Shown here: piece by piece, positions 26,774 to 36,257 of the stretch
How the letters are laid out: each line of letters starts with the position of its first letter
Position numbering within the stretch: position 1 is the first letter of the stretch
Assembly (NCBI GenBank): GCA_027317185.1
Contig: DAHVFB010000010.1
Location: 1 to 55,615, forward strand
Length of the DNA: 55,615 bases
Direction: 5' to 3'
Origin: Deltaproteobacteria bacterium
GTDB taxonomy: Bacteria > Desulfobacterota > Binatia > Binatales > Binataceae
Translations under genes and position numbers: made by a program
The notes under the pieces: model-generated
The model's input: only the letters and a program-made list of their open reading frames with translations
What the model was told of the DNA's origin: nothing
Database searches by the model: none

Positions 26774-27453
26774 ATTACGGCACCAACCGCTTGCCGGTTA
26801 CGCCTGAGCCGGCTGAGTTTCGGAGATCGAAGTTGTTGGGGTTCGGCGGCGCGTCTTAGTTAATCGCGGCGAATTCGAAATTACTGGGCCAACTGGTATT
26901 CAGGCAAGCTTCGATGTTTTGACCATCCGACGTGGCGATGCAGCAGAACGGGAGCGCCGAGCCTTATCAATCGAGCAAAGCAATGGCGCCGGACTTTCCA
27001 CCTCCAGCGATCGTATCGCAGATTGGGTGCGCTGCTCGGTGGCGATTCCTCCGCAGAATGGGCAAGAGATAACCTGGTCCTGAGTATGTCGCTGATCCAA
27101 CCATCGATGTCTGCGATTACATTCGAATGTTAAACTGCTCGTACATTCAACCCCTCCAGTCTCCCGGTTGCCTCCTATGGGAGTTCTACGTCCGCCCGTT
27201 AGCTTTTTCTATCTCCCCAATGTTTCTTAAAAGGTATTTTGTTGTTTCTGGCAGAATTAAACAGTCATAAAGTAGCTTATTTTACTCATGGACGTGGTTA
27301 AAATTGTCTGAACCTGCCGACGGCAGGAGAGCTTCTAGTACACTGCGGGTCTCGCCGACATAGTCCGCACAAAGCTTCGAGCCGCATTTCACGCCGGAAT
27401 CAATACGAACTATCAGGAAAGCGAAGGAATCGGCACAAGGCAAGGAAGGCGGT
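26774..27453. other. 680-base stretch without a confident gene
   Basis: No gene is supported. A short minus-strand frame (27100-26900) contains CPFCGG but has no start signal or further match. The right part (27170-27300) is AT-rich. A near-perfect palindrome, CCTGC-CGACG-GCAGG, lies at 27313-27327 without a T tract. The glnB transcript may end in the AACCG/CGGTT hairpin just after the gene. Confidence 0.5.
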
Positions 27454-27780
27454 TTAATCTACGTCAAGTTTCGCAACGAAGCCATGAAGGCCCTGGTATG
27501 GACCGCGGGTGACGACGATTTCGGCCGTGCGATCATCGTGCGACAGCACCTTCACGTGCGTTCCGCCGACAATCGGGCGCCCGGTGGCCGCTTCGCCAAG
27601 CCCGGCGATCGCGTCAGGATTGTCCTTATTCATCTGCGTAAGCTTGATCAGCGAATCCCGATCGGGGAACACCAGCACCGCGGTGCGCCCCGCGGGCGGC
27701 TTCAAACGATGACCGCATGCGGCGGCACCCACCGCTATCAGCGCAACCATTGCCAGCAACATCGATCGCGACGGTTCCAT
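27454..27780 (-). CDS. Predicted lipoprotein with SH3-like C-terminus
   Basis: 108 residues. The N-terminus (MLLAMVALIAVGAAAC) looks like a lipoprotein signal with the lipid-bearing Cys at about residue 22, although the -3 residue is not the ideal Leu. The C-terminal half has a small beta-rich pattern ending TRGPYQGLHGFVAKLDVD, similar to SH3-like domains in envelope proteins. It is placed after the MerR-TPR gene on the same strand. Function unknown. Confidence 0.6.
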   Translation of the reverse strand: MEPSRSMLLAMVALIAVGAAACGHRLKPPAGRTAVLVFPDRDSLIKLTQMNKDNPDAIAGLGEAATGRPIVGGTHVKVLSHDDRTAEIVVTRGPYQGLHGFVAKLDVD

Positions 27781-27854
27781 AATCTCAGCCGCCTTCGGCG
27801 GCCCTGAGTCATTCTTTTCGCTTATTCCGGAATCGTCCGCAAGCCTTACGGCTA

Positions 27855-28673
27855 TTATTCGCCGCGGCTTAGGCGATGGGCGGCGCTCATATGCCGCAGC
27901 GCGTCGCGCGCGCGGCCTAGGCGGTCGAAGATTTCACCCAGATTGCGATGGGCATCGATCGAGGTCGGGTCACATTCGATCGCGCGCAACAGACTGCGCA
28001 CCGCATTCTCGAATTCCTCGCGTTTGCGATAAAGCAGGCCCAGCTTCAGATGGACTTCGGCGCTGGCCGGCAGAATCGTGGCCGCGCCCAACAGATGCCT
28101 CATCGCACCCGTCAAATCGCCCTTACCCTCGAGCAGCGTCGCGACTTCCATATGCGCCTCGAAATTGCCGGGCTCGCGTCCAATCACGTCCGCATAGAGT
28201 TGCAGCGCTTTAATCGGATCCTGGTCGGCAATCCGCTTGGCCTCTTCAAACCGCGCCTGAACCCGCGCGGGACCGAAACGCTCGTCGATCCGGCCTGGCC
28301 GCAGCGGTTCAAAATCCAGTATGAGCTGGCCGCTCTCGGCCTCGAACACGACCGATCCTTCGCGCAGCAGGATGCGGCCCTCGTCGTTAACCAGCTTGAG
28401 CGCCGTGAGCGGCCGTTGCTCCGCGATACCGTTGATGCGATCGAGACAGCGCTGCACCGGCTCCAGATGACGCCGCGCCGGCAACAGCTCTTTCGCCAGC
28501 CGCATCACGAGCAGATCGCGAAATCCGAACCGATAACGGCGGCCGGTTTCGGTTACCGGCCGTAACAGCCGATGCTTCACCCAGTAGCGAATTCGATTCG
28601 GTGAAACGGCGACGATTCGCGCCGCCTTACGCGTCGAGAAGGTCTGCGCCCCGCCACCTCCGCTTGCATCCAT
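27855..28673 (-). CDS. MerR-like HTH protein with TPR domain
   Basis: 272 residues. Residues 10-50 form a MerR-type winged helix (FSTRKAARIVAVSPNRIRYWVKHRLLRPV). The C-terminal part (about 155-270) contains three to four tetratricopeptide repeats (for example AEVHLKLGLLYRKREEFENAVRSL). The start at 28673 follows a GGGGGAA site; an upstream frame to 28775 lacks support. This domain pair recurs as an uncharacterised regulator type in several environmental phyla. Partner and target are unknown. Confidence 0.7.
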   Translation of the reverse strand: MDASGGGGAQTFSTRKAARIVAVSPNRIRYWVKHRLLRPVTETGRRYRFGFRDLLVMRLAKELLPARRHLEPVQRCLDRINGIAEQRPLTALKLVNDEGRILLREGSVVFEAESGQLILDFEPLRPGRIDERFGPARVQARFEEAKRIADQDPIKALQLYADVIGREPGNFEAHMEVATLLEGKGDLTGAMRHLLGAATILPASAEVHLKLGLLYRKREEFENAVRSLLRAIECDPTSIDAHRNLGEIFDRLGRARDALRHMSAAHRLSRGE

Positions 28674-28898
28674 CTTTTCCCCCACCGCCGCGAGTATAGG
28701 AAGTCGTAACCGTTCTCTCAACGGACTTACCGCAAGGTTATGAACAAAGCGGCGCTTAACTCGGCATTCGGCCAATGCAGCAGCGCCTTTGCGCCGTTGT
28801 GAGCATCGGCCCTGAATGTTGAAAAAGCTTTATTGCTTGGTTCAGATCAGTGGCGATGTTCGGATGGTGCAGCGCGGATCGAATCTCCTCGCGATCGA

Positions 28899-29309
28899 TC
28901 ACGACTCCTGCTTCAGCGCTTTGATCATCCGGACCACCGAGTCGACGGCGTTTTTCGCATTATCGATTCGCGCCTTCGCCTGCGCCAGCGTCATTCCGGG
29001 ACCGATTACGCCGAGGCCCACCGGCTTGTCAAATTGCAGCGACAGTTCGGCGGCCACGCGCGCGGTCACCTGGCAGATCAACTCGTCGTGCAGGGTCTCG
29101 CCCTTGATCACCGCTCCGATTATCGCCACCCCGTCGACATCGTCGCGCTTGAGCAGATGACGGATCATCAGCGGCATGTCGTAGACGCCCGGCACATGCG
29201 CGACGTGACTGATCTCGACCGCCAGAGCTTCCGCATGCCGCCGCGCCCGCTCCTGCATCGCCGCCGTGATATCGAAATTATAATCCGAAACCACCAGCGC
29301 TATTTTCAC
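28899..29309 (-). CDS. ribH: 6,7-dimethyl-8-ribityllumazine synthase, archaeal type
   Basis: 136-residue lumazine synthase, the penultimate riboflavin enzyme. The usual signature segments are VPGVYDMPL (residues 39-47) and [15 protein letters not shown] (64-78, with the catalytic His at 74). The C-terminal half ([20 protein letters not shown]) follows the pattern I recall for methanogen RibH and not the bacterial TxxQAxxRxGxKxGNKG pattern. It is shorter than most bacterial forms (about 155). The GTG start overlaps the hisF stop by four bases. An uncertain point is the capsid form of the oligomer. Confidence 0.8.
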   Translation of the reverse strand: MKIALVVSDYNFDITAAMQERARRHAEALAVEISHVAHVPGVYDMPLMIRHLLKRDDVDGVAIIGAVIKGETLHDELICQVTARVAAELSLQFDKPVGLGVIGPGMTLAQAKARIDNAKNAVDSVVRMIKALKQES

Positions 29310-30103
29310 TGGCCGCTCCTTTTCGGGCTGGTCGCCTCACGCATCTCAACTCCATTGTCACGCAGATAGCGCTTCAATTCGGGAATCGGATGCTCCCCAT
29401 AGTGCACGATCGACGCCACAATTGCGGCGTCGGCCACGCCGATGGTGAACGCTTCCAGCAGATGACGAGGCTCGCCCGCGCCGCCCGATGCGATCACGGG
29501 AATCGAAACGCTTTTGCTGATGCTGGCAGTGATTTCCAAGTCGTAGCCTAGTTTCGTACCGTCACGATCAATCGAGTTGATACACAACTCGCCCGCGCCC
29601 AGCCGCTCGCCCTCGCATGCCCACGCCAGCGCATCGCGTCCCGACGGCGTCCGTCCCCCATCGATTATCACTTCATAACCACTTTTGCAGCCCGCATTTT
29701 CGCTGCGCCGGACCTGCATCGACAATACGATGCACTGGCGGCCGAAAGCGCGCGCCCCTTCGCTAATCAGGTTGGGATTGCGCACCGCGCCCGAGTCGAT
29801 CGAGACCTTTTCCGCCCCGGCCAGCAGCACCGCCCGCATATCATCGAGCGTGCGCAGGCCGCCGCCGACGCTGAATGGGATGAAAATCTCCCGTGCGACC
29901 GCGCGCACCACGTCGATCATTATTCCGCGACGCTCATTGGAGGCTGTGATGTCGTAAAAAACCAGTTCGTCCGCGCCCTGTTCGTAGTAATAGCGCGCCA
30001 TCGCGACCGGATCGCCAACGTCGAGGTTGCCGAGGAACCGCACGCCCTTGGTTACCTTGCCGGCGCGAACGTCGAGGCACGGAATGATTCGTTTGGCGAG
30101 CAT
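29306..30103 (-). CDS. hisF: Imidazole glycerol phosphate synthase subunit HisF
   Basis: 265-residue cyclase subunit of histidine biosynthesis. It joins ammonia from HisH with PRFAR to give imidazole glycerol phosphate and AICAR. The barrel is typical: [17 protein letters not shown] with catalytic Asp11, [33 protein letters not shown] and [10 protein letters not shown]. At position 130, where the second catalytic residue Asp130 is expected (usual AIDAKR), it reads SMQVRR, so Gln130. The ATG shares its A with the hisH stop. The gene is full length, so loss of function is not obvious, but activity may be changed or the Asp role moved. Confidence 0.9.
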   Translation of the reverse strand: MLAKRIIPCLDVRAGKVTKGVRFLGNLDVGDPVAMARYYYEQGADELVFYDITASNERRGIMIDVVRAVAREIFIPFSVGGGLRTLDDMRAVLLAGAEKVSIDSGAVRNPNLISEGARAFGRQCIVLSMQVRRSENAGCKSGYEVIIDGGRTPSGRDALAWACEGERLGAGELCINSIDRDGTKLGYDLEITASISKSVSIPVIASGGAGEPRHLLEAFTIGVADAAIVASIVHYGEHPIPELKRYLRDNGVEMREATSPKRSGQ

Positions 30104-30723
30104 CAGGCCTTCATCCGGCAGAAATTGTCGAGCATTCGGAGTCCGGCGGCGCCGCTCTTTTCCAGATGGAATTGCGTTGCGATCAGGTTGCCCTTCGCCA
30201 GCGCCGCGCAGAATTCCATCCCGTACTCGCTGGTTGCAATCACGACCGCCGGGTCGGTGGGTAGCGGGTAATAGGAGTTCACGAAGTAGAAATGACTTTG
30301 GTCCGGAATGCCATCGAAAATCGGATGCGGCAGGCGCTGTCGTACGCGGTTCCATCCAATCTGCGGAACTTTCAATGGTTTTCCATCGATCACCGAAGGA
30401 AAGCGCCTGACGTTGCCGACAACTACGCCGAGACATCGCGTATCGTCCTCGTCACTGCGATCGAGCAGCACCTGAATTCCAATACAGATACCGAGAAATG
30501 GCTTGCCGGCCGCGATCACTTCGTCGCGCATCACCTCGATCAATCCCAAACGGCTTAGATTTTCCATCGTAGCGCCAGCCGCGCCGACACCGGGCAGAAT
30601 TACCTGATCCGCCGCGCGAATGCGGTCGGCGCGATCGGTAACCTCGCAGTGATGGCCCAGATGTTCGAGTGCGCGAGCGACACTGGTCAGGTTGCCCGCA
30701 CGATAGTCCACAATCGCGATCAT
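30103..30723 (-). CDS. hisH: Imidazole glycerol phosphate synthase glutaminase HisH
   Basis: 206-residue class I glutamine amidotransferase that feeds ammonia to HisF. The nucleophile is Cys80 ([11 protein letters not shown]) and the His-Glu pair is in TQFHLEKSG; the usual Pro between them is Leu. The oxyanion strand reads [11 protein letters not shown]. The ATG at 30723 gives [12 protein letters not shown], the normal start; a longer frame to 30792 has no ribosome site. It is directly upstream of hisF with a one-base overlap. Other his genes are not in the window. Confidence 0.92.
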   Translation of the reverse strand: MIAIVDYRAGNLTSVARALEHLGHHCEVTDRADRIRAADQVILPGVGAAGATMENLSRLGLIEVMRDEVIAAGKPFLGICIGIQVLLDRSDEDDTRCLGVVVGNVRRFPSVIDGKPLKVPQIGWNRVRQRLPHPIFDGIPDQSHFYFVNSYYPLPTDPAVVIATSEYGMEFCAALAKGNLIATQFHLEKSGAAGLRMLDNFCRMKA

Positions 30724-30843
30724 CAAATCGAAATCATAGCGATCGCGGCGGTTTGGTAACAGCGTGGTTTGAATATCCGCGGCTATTTCCAACCGGTGAA
30801 AAGGGCGCCGCTTCGCAATTGAAATAACGCTTTATGGCTGCCC

Positions 30844-31587
30844 TTAAGGAGCTGACGCGGACGCGGATTGCTGCTTCAGCCGGGCGAAAAAGGCCCTGAT
30901 ATGATTTACGTTAGCGCCCAGATCGGCCAGCCTGTCCCGCGATCGCGACCGCATCTCGACCTCGCTGCCACCGCCGTCAGCCGGCCGGACCTGGATTACA
31001 AAATCATCCTTGAATCTAAACACCCTGGAAGTCGCCACGCCTTCGAGCGCCAGCCGCTGCGGGTCCACGGAGGTGACACTCCAGTTGGGCATACGCGCGG
31101 CCACGGCTTTGACGCGATCGAAGCAGGCATCGGGATCGCTGGCGATCATCAGCGGTTTAATATCCGCATACGCCGCCTGCTGAACCGATTCATAACGCGC
31201 GCGATTATAAATCAGGTTTTGATCATGGTTATTCTCCAGCATCCCGGACTCGGCAAAAGTCGGCGGTTCGATGAAGTCGGTGGTGATGTCGTTGATCATC
31301 GGAGAATGGTAGCGAATGGCCAGCACTATGATCGGAATACAAATCGACATCCCTGCGATAATTCCAAAGCCGGCCGCAATTTTTCCCGCCCGGCGATTGC
31401 TTCCACGGGTACGCGCAAGACCAAGCAGGCCTGAGAAAAAGGCCAAGGCCGCCATCATGCCCCCCAGGATGAACATCTGAAATCCGAAAAATGCTGGGAT
31501 CACTTCGAAATGGGCGCCAAGAACGCCGGCTGCAACCAAAATAATCGCAGCCAAAGCATCAAACAGGGAAAGCCACGCAGGAATCAT
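30844..31587 (-). CDS. DUF1499 family membrane protein
   Basis: 247 residues. Three hydrophobic segments lie in the first 95 residues (LFDALAAIILVAAGVLGAHF, FILGGMMAALAFFSGLLGLA, IIAGMSICIPIIVLAI). The rest matches the DUF1499 soluble domain (SDPDACFDRVKAVAARMPNW, then a SRVFRFKDDFVIQVRP strand set ending in RDRLADLGANVNHIRAFFARL). The family's role is unknown. It is upstream of hisH by 120 bases on the same strand. Confidence 0.75.
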   Translation of the reverse strand: MIPAWLSLFDALAAIILVAAGVLGAHFEVIPAFFGFQMFILGGMMAALAFFSGLLGLARTRGSNRRAGKIAAGFGIIAGMSICIPIIVLAIRYHSPMINDITTDFIEPPTFAESGMLENNHDQNLIYNRARYESVQQAAYADIKPLMIASDPDACFDRVKAVAARMPNWSVTSVDPQRLALEGVATSRVFRFKDDFVIQVRPADGGGSEVEMRSRSRDRLADLGANVNHIRAFFARLKQQSASASAP

Positions 31588-31687
31588 CGTCTACTCCGTA
31601 TCAGGATCTGGGCACGGTCGGGAGGTCGTCGATCCGGCGCGCGCCAGACTGGAAGTTTAGCCGTTTACGCCACCCGGCACAGGCGCT

Positions 31688-31721
31688 AAAAAAAAGGCCT
31701 GGCGAATAATCCGCCAAGCCT
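31688..31721 (-). terminator. Intrinsic terminator after gmd
   Basis: Read on the minus strand, a GC-rich stem (AGGCTTGGCG with CGCCAGGCCT, one G-T pair) around a GATTATT-type loop is followed by eight T residues. It begins 26 bases after the gmd stop and marks the 3' end of the gmd-cupin transcript and of the polysaccharide region. Confidence 0.85.
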
Positions 31722-31746
31722 CAACGTCCCGCAACCGCCGTATCGG

Positions 31747-32763
31747 TCAGCGGCCTTGTACTTTCAATTCACGTTCCGCCAATTCCATATCGGAATCGAT
31801 CATGAGTTCGACCAACTGCTGAAAATTCACTTTGGGCTCCCAGTTCAAAAGACGCCGCGCGCGCGAGGCGTCGCCGCGCAAAACATCAACTTCGGACGGC
31901 CGCATGAAATGCGGATCGATTTCAACGTACTTTCGCCAATCGAGTTTCACCCGATTAAAAGCATGATCGAGAAACTCGCTCACCGAATGGCTCTCACCGG
32001 TCGCGATCACGTAGTCGTCGGGCTTCTCCTGCTGCAGCATCAACCACATCGCCTCGACGTAGTCGCCGGCGAAACCCCAGTCGCGCAGCGCCTCGAGATT
32101 GCCCAATGCGAGCCGATGCTGCAGGCCCAGTTTGATACGGGTGGCGCTGCGCGTGATCTTGCGCGTGACAAAATTCTCGCCCCGGCGTGGCGATTCGTGA
32201 TTGAAAAGGATGCCGTTGACCGCGAACAGTTCGTAGGCTTCGCGATAGTTGACCGTCTGCCAATGGGCATAGACCTTCGCGCACGCGTAAGGACTGCGTG
32301 GATGAAATGGCGTGGTCTCGCGCTGCGGCACCTCGGACGCCTGCCCAAACATCTCCGACGAGCCCGCCTGATACATGCGGATCGCGCGATTGTGACGCTT
32401 ATTATGGTCGCGAATTGCTTCGAGCAGCCGCAGCGTGCCCAGTCCAACCACATCGGCAGTGTACTCGGGTTGATCGAACGAGATGCGCACGTGCGATTGC
32501 GCCGCCAAATTGTACAACTCGTCGGGGCGGGTCTGCTCAATGATCCGGCGCACACCGGTCGCGTCGCCCAGATCGCCATAGTGGAGTTGCAGGCTCGAAC
32601 TTGCCGCGCCATGCCGCTGGCGCAAATGATCGATGCGTCCGGTCGCAAAGCTCGAGCTGCGGCGCACCATGCCATGTACTTCGTATCCGCGATTGAGCAG
32701 AAACTCGGCCAGGTAAGAGCCGTCCTGCCCCGTCACTCCAGTTATTAGCGCGACCTTCGCCAT
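31747..32763 (-). CDS. gmd: GDP-mannose 4,6-dehydratase
   Basis: 338-residue extended short-chain dehydrogenase that makes GDP-4-keto-6-deoxy-D-mannose, the precursor of fucose, rhamnose or perosamine units. The NADP loop [16 protein letters not shown] begins at residue 8. AGSSEMFGQ and [12 protein letters not shown] supply the catalytic Ser/Glu, Tyr and Lys; [16 protein letters not shown] is the family signature. No reductase or aminotransferase for this sugar is directly adjacent; the DegT enzyme of the same locus is one candidate. Confidence 0.95.
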   Translation of the reverse strand: MAKVALITGVTGQDGSYLAEFLLNRGYEVHGMVRRSSSFATGRIDHLRQRHGAASSSLQLHYGDLGDATGVRRIIEQTRPDELYNLAAQSHVRISFDQPEYTADVVGLGTLRLLEAIRDHNKRHNRAIRMYQAGSSEMFGQASEVPQRETTPFHPRSPYACAKVYAHWQTVNYREAYELFAVNGILFNHESPRRGENFVTRKITRSATRIKLGLQHRLALGNLEALRDWGFAGDYVEAMWLMLQQEKPDDYVIATGESHSVSEFLDHAFNRVKLDWRKYVEIDPHFMRPSEVDVLRGDASRARRLLNWEPKVNFQQLVELMIDSDMELAERELKVQGR

Positions 32764-32861
32764 AACGATATCGTCCCCTAGGGTCGTCGATCAGACGAAT
32801 GCAACTATTAGCAGAAACTGAAGGGTCCGTCGTTAAGGCGCCGCAACCCAGAATGGCCGGT

Positions 32862-33224
32862 TCAATCGCCGGGAATTAAGCGATAAGAGTCGCTGTCCAG
32901 GTGATGCGTCGAGAATTCGAGCAATTCGGCATCTTCGATCGCTTCCATCTGATGCACCAGTCCGCGCGGCACGTCCATGCAGTCGCCGGCTGTCAGCTCA
33001 AATTCCTCAATCGTCTCGGACGCCGACGATTGCTTGACTCGAATCAGCAGCTTCCCCGACCTGAGGTAAAAGGATTCCGTCTTGAGCTGATGAAAATGCA
33101 GGGAACAGCGCTTGCCTTTTTTGATTTCCAGGATTTTCCCGCAATAGAGGTCGTTATTGGCGATCCAGACCTCTCTGCCCCATCCTTTGGGCACGATCCG
33201 CACCGGTTTGCGCGCGAGACTCAT
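32862..33224 (-). CDS. Small cupin, phosphomannose-isomerase-like
   Basis: 120-residue single-domain cupin. Metal-site segments are CSLHFHQLKTESFYLRSG (two His and a Glu-like acidic set) and GDCMDVPRGLVHQM. It looks like the C-terminal half of type II mannose-6-phosphate isomerases or WbbJ-type sugar cupins. It is upstream of gmd by 98 bases with its own promoter, so a role in GDP-mannose supply or sugar isomerisation is likely. Confidence 0.75.
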   Translation of the reverse strand: MSLARKPVRIVPKGWGREVWIANNDLYCGKILEIKKGKRCSLHFHQLKTESFYLRSGKLLIRVKQSSASETIEEFELTAGDCMDVPRGLVHQMEAIEDAELLEFSTHHLDSDSYRLIPGD

Positions 33225-33243
33225 AAAGTTGTGCTACCCCCAG

Positions 33244-33272
33244 CTTATATGGCGGTTGAACGCGGCTTGCAA
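33244..33272 (-). promoter_or_regulatory. Sigma-70-type promoter of the cupin-gmd unit
   Basis: On the minus strand, TTGCAA (33267-33272) and TATAAG (33244-33249) are 17 bases apart, and the -10 element ends 19 bases before the cupin start. This is the best promoter-like match seen on this strand. Confidence 0.6.
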
Positions 33273-33976
33273 GTGTCCGCTACAATGCGCCTTTGCCTGT
33301 CATTAGCGGCAATTTCCGCAGGATCGTGCTCAATCGCCAGTGACGGCAATGATAATCCGCTGATAGTTCTCAACGGCCTGTTGGAAACCTTCCGTAACCA
33401 ACCGCCGCCTGATCGTAAATCCTGGCGGTCCTTTAGCGCTCCACGCGTCGCCCGCCTGGCGAGATGTGGAGCGTCAAACCAACTTCACGCTTATTAATCA
33501 TCACCCCATGCTCGCCGCGCTGGACAGGTATGCAGCGATAACCGTAAGCGCGAAGTCCATGTGCCTTGCGCTGAGAAATATCATACGAATCAGAGTTCAC
33601 GCTTATTATTATCCTACGGCGCACCTCAAACGCACCGAGCGGCTTGGTGCAGACTTCGCGGAGGCCAATCGGCATATAGTACGTTACCAAGGAAAAGGCA
33701 GATGTGGCAACGCGTATCAAGATCATGGACGACGCTGGAGCTATCCCGCAGGCGCTCTCGGGTTTATCTACCCAGCTTTACTTTCGACCGTCGGCACGAC
33801 GGTACCGATTCGAGTCGCAAAGCCAACGCGCCCTGGGCCGAACTGATCCATCGCTATTCAAAATGATCCGCAGCGTTCGGGGCGCTGCGGCCGCCGAACG
33901 TCGGTACCCCGCTCGCGGCGGGTTTTCCCACAGCTGAAATTTGATTGCTTCACCCGTGGTCTCCGGGTAGGTGGAG
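33273..33976. other. 700-base stretch without a confident gene
   Basis: Several short overlapping frames exist on the plus strand (33466-33937), but none has a clear start, family match or consistent frame. This pattern suggests decayed coding DNA. A perfect 8-bp hairpin (arms 33868-33875 and 33883-33890, 7-base loop) lies near the right end without a T tract. The region sits at the same border as the decayed transposase at 34707. Confidence 0.45.
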
Positions 33977-34654
33977 TCAGTAGAGGCCAGGAATGAGGCG
34001 GGCGGGGACTTGGATACGGTAGGCGCGATATTCGGGATCGCCGCCGAGCAGCTGCTCCTCGAGATGAATCCTCCAGATGGTGAGTACCGCCGTGGCAGAT
34101 ATCAGGGCGAGATTAGACCATCGAGGATAATACAGCGCATAGCCGCAGCCCAAAATCAGCCATCCCAAATAGATTGGATGGCGGACCAATCCAAATGGCC
34201 CGGCCGATATGACGCCGCGGTTGGCGGGCAGCAGGCCGAAACCCCGCCCCATGAAAAGTCGCCCGGCCTGGGTCAGAACCACGCCAGCCAGTTCAAGCGC
34301 GATGGCGACGCCGGCCAAAGGCCCGGCGACCGACGTACCGGTTCGCATCAGGAGTGGCGTAAGCAGCTCACCGGCGTTCGCGCTCAGCGACCGCCAGCCC
34401 GCGTCGTAGTGGGCGGCCGGACGGCGAATCAGGGTCAGCAGGCCGATTAGAACGCACCCCACGAACCAGATTCGGTTGGCGAGGCTGCTGCCCCAGTTTG
34501 ATTTCGCACCCGGCGTCAGCACCGCCAGGTACAAAGCAGCGACCGCGAGATTGCCAGCGGCGTGACGGATTCGCAGAACCGCCGTACGACAGGCCGCTTC
34601 CGATCCGGCCGGACAATGTTCGATCGTCTGTCGCGCATTTGATTCGACCGTCAT
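33977..34654 (-). CDS. Isoprenylcysteine methyltransferase (ICMT)/PEMT family membrane protein
   Basis: 225-residue membrane methyltransferase of the ICMT/PEMT superfamily. Four or more hydrophobic segments precede the cofactor motif GPFGLVRHPIYLGWLILG (near residue 150). The C-terminal EEQLLGGDPEYRAYR is the second conserved site. Bacterial members methylate small lipids or isoprenoid-like acceptors; the acceptor here is unknown. It sits beside the polysaccharide locus and next to a transposase remnant. Confidence 0.75.
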   Translation of the reverse strand: MTVESNARQTIEHCPAGSEAACRTAVLRIRHAAGNLAVAALYLAVLTPGAKSNWGSSLANRIWFVGCVLIGLLTLIRRPAAHYDAGWRSLSANAGELLTPLLMRTGTSVAGPLAGVAIALELAGVVLTQAGRLFMGRGFGLLPANRGVISAGPFGLVRHPIYLGWLILGCGYALYYPRWSNLALISATAVLTIWRIHLEEQLLGGDPEYRAYRIQVPARLIPGLY

Positions 34655-34706
34655 CCAATCAGCCCGTCCGGTATGGTACCCAAACTATTATTGCAACCAC
34701 CCTATG

Positions 34707-34882
34707 GTGGCACAGAAAAGAAGTCTGATTCGCGGCCATTTTCCCAGTCAGGAAGCGGTGACCAAATTCATTATCAGGTGCTGCGCAGTTCAGGCGCGGT
34801 GGAAAAATCCGCCGATTGCGTGGCAGGCTGCCAAACCCTAGCTGCGATTCGGTTCGAAGATCGCTTCGTGGTGGCAGACTGA
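34707..34882 (+). pseudogene. IS256-family transposase C-terminal remnant
   Basis: One frame (from 34707) reads SLIRGHFPSQEAVTKFII and then ARWKNPPIAWQAAKP before a stop. It closely follows the C-terminus of IS256-type transposases (RGHFPSDEAATKLIYLALRNI, KKWxxPPREWKAA). The text then continues in another frame as TLAAIRFEDRFVVAD and ends at 34882, matching the family's last residues (AIRFEDRF). A frameshift and an internal stop therefore break it. The rest of the gene and the terminal repeats are not visible. Confidence 0.7.
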
Positions 34883-35339
34883 AATGGCGATGGTGAAAAA
34901 GGTAGGCATAGCCTCCGCGCCGGTTCATCGTCAAGTATCCGCTTCGCTGCGGTTCACGCCGCCCTCGACTGCGGCCGTCTATCCGGCTCGGACGGAAATT
35001 ATGCAGTTGCTGACGCAACTGCTTCGCGCTTAACCACTGGCTCCAAATACGGAATTTCTAATACGGCACACCACGTCGTCCGAGTTCGTGGTGTTTCTCA
35101 TTTCACTCCGACCTACTCATCGTGGCCCAACCCAGTGTAGCTGTGATTCTCCAAAATCGAGCGTGATGTCATTGCCAGGGTCTTCACTCCCGGATCTGAA
35201 ACGAAAACTGATGGGGCCAACCGCCGATGCAACACAGTGCCCAAACCGTAAAGTCGAAGTACCTCGATCCCTCCGGACGAGCCACTTCTCAATCAGCCAT
35301 TACAGGCCACTGGTATCCCAATACAGCGCCCCGGGCAAT
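34883..35339. other. Stretch without a confident gene, possible insertion debris
   Basis: No gene is supported on either strand. A 7-bp hairpin (CACCACG 35069-35075 with CGTGGTG 35087-35093) followed by TTTCTCATTT could end transcripts on the plus strand. The stretch directly follows the transposase remnant and may be the leftover of the same insertion. Confidence 0.4.
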
Positions 35340-36128
35340 TTACCCAGCTCCATTTTCGCCCCCTTTGGCTGACCAGGCGACTAAAGAGTCGGAGACGTTT
35401 CGCACTGTTCGCGCGTGAAGTCCGCATTCTTTCCAGTTGGTATTCTCCCACCACCAGCGACCGGATCGGAGGTCCCCGCCGGGATTAGTTGGCCGGGTGC
35501 ACGGAGCGCAGCCGATGCTACGATAACCCCGATCATGCAGCGCATTGTATGGTAGCTGATGACTGATGATGTACTCCCATACCTGCTGCTCGGACCAGCC
35601 CGCGAGGGGATTGAGCTTCATAATATTACGATGGTCGGCGTCAATCTGAAGCCGCTCGATTTCCTGACGGCTGGCTGCCTGCGAGCGCCTAAGGCCCGTG
35701 ATCCACGCCGACAGACCCTCAAGCGCGCGAATCAGCGGAGCAACTTTTCTGACCTTGCAGCAGAGCTCGCGCTGCTCAACGCCTTTGTAGAAAAGGTTTA
35801 TGCCATGCCCCCTCACCATCTCGTGAACGTCGGCCGAATCGGGAGCGTACACTTCGATTGAAATCCCGTACCGCTCCTCGCAGCGTTGCATCACTTCGTG
35901 GGTCTCGGGTGGTAGCCTTCCGGTATCGAGAGTGAATACTCGCATCCGATGTTCAAGCTGTGACACAAGGTGCAGCAACACCATGCCTTCGGGACCAAAG
36001 GCTGAACAAAGTGCGACTTTGTCGCCAAATGCCTTGGCCGCCCACTGCAACAATTCGAGCGGCGTTGTCCGGGCAAATCGTAAGTTAAGTTCCCCAAGAT
36101 ATGCCGGCGTAAATGCTTCGTTGCTCAT
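35340..36128 (-). CDS. cysH: Assimilatory adenylylsulfate (APS) reductase
   Basis: 262-residue reductase that makes sulfite and AMP from APS using thioredoxin or a similar donor. The iron-sulfur cysteines of the APS type are present: Cys123-Cys124 (ELCCKVRK) and Cys207/Cys210 (GCAPCTRP). The catalytic Cys235 is in KECGLH. The nucleotide region SAFGPEGMVLL is near residue 42. It lies within the polysaccharide locus, without sulfate-activation genes next to it. Because an SQD1-type enzyme that needs sulfite is encoded 10 kb upstream on the same strand, it may supply sulfite for that sugar as well as for cysteine. Confidence 0.92.
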   Translation of the reverse strand: MSNEAFTPAYLGELNLRFARTTPLELLQWAAKAFGDKVALCSAFGPEGMVLLHLVSQLEHRMRVFTLDTGRLPPETHEVMQRCEERYGISIEVYAPDSADVHEMVRGHGINLFYKGVEQRELCCKVRKVAPLIRALEGLSAWITGLRRSQAASRQEIERLQIDADHRNIMKLNPLAGWSEQQVWEYIISHQLPYNALHDRGYRSIGCAPCTRPTNPGGDLRSGRWWWENTNWKECGLHARTVRNVSDSLVAWSAKGGENGAG

Positions 36129-36257
36129 CGGGCTGCTTCATGCCTCCCTTTTAAAGTGAAATTCCGTGGCCGGCAACCCTACCGTTCGATCATCCCCTCA
36201 GCCCGCAAAAGTGTATCAAGAGACTTTGGCAAAGGAGCGAGCAGAGCGGTCGCGCTC

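Noticed and set aside
26900-27100. 66-codon minus-strand frame with CPFCGG
   Set aside because: It has no ribosome site, an unlikely start and no match beyond the short cysteine motif.
31756-32748. 330-codon open frame on the plus strand
   Set aside because: It mirrors gmd, which is certain from its motifs; no family features are seen in this frame.
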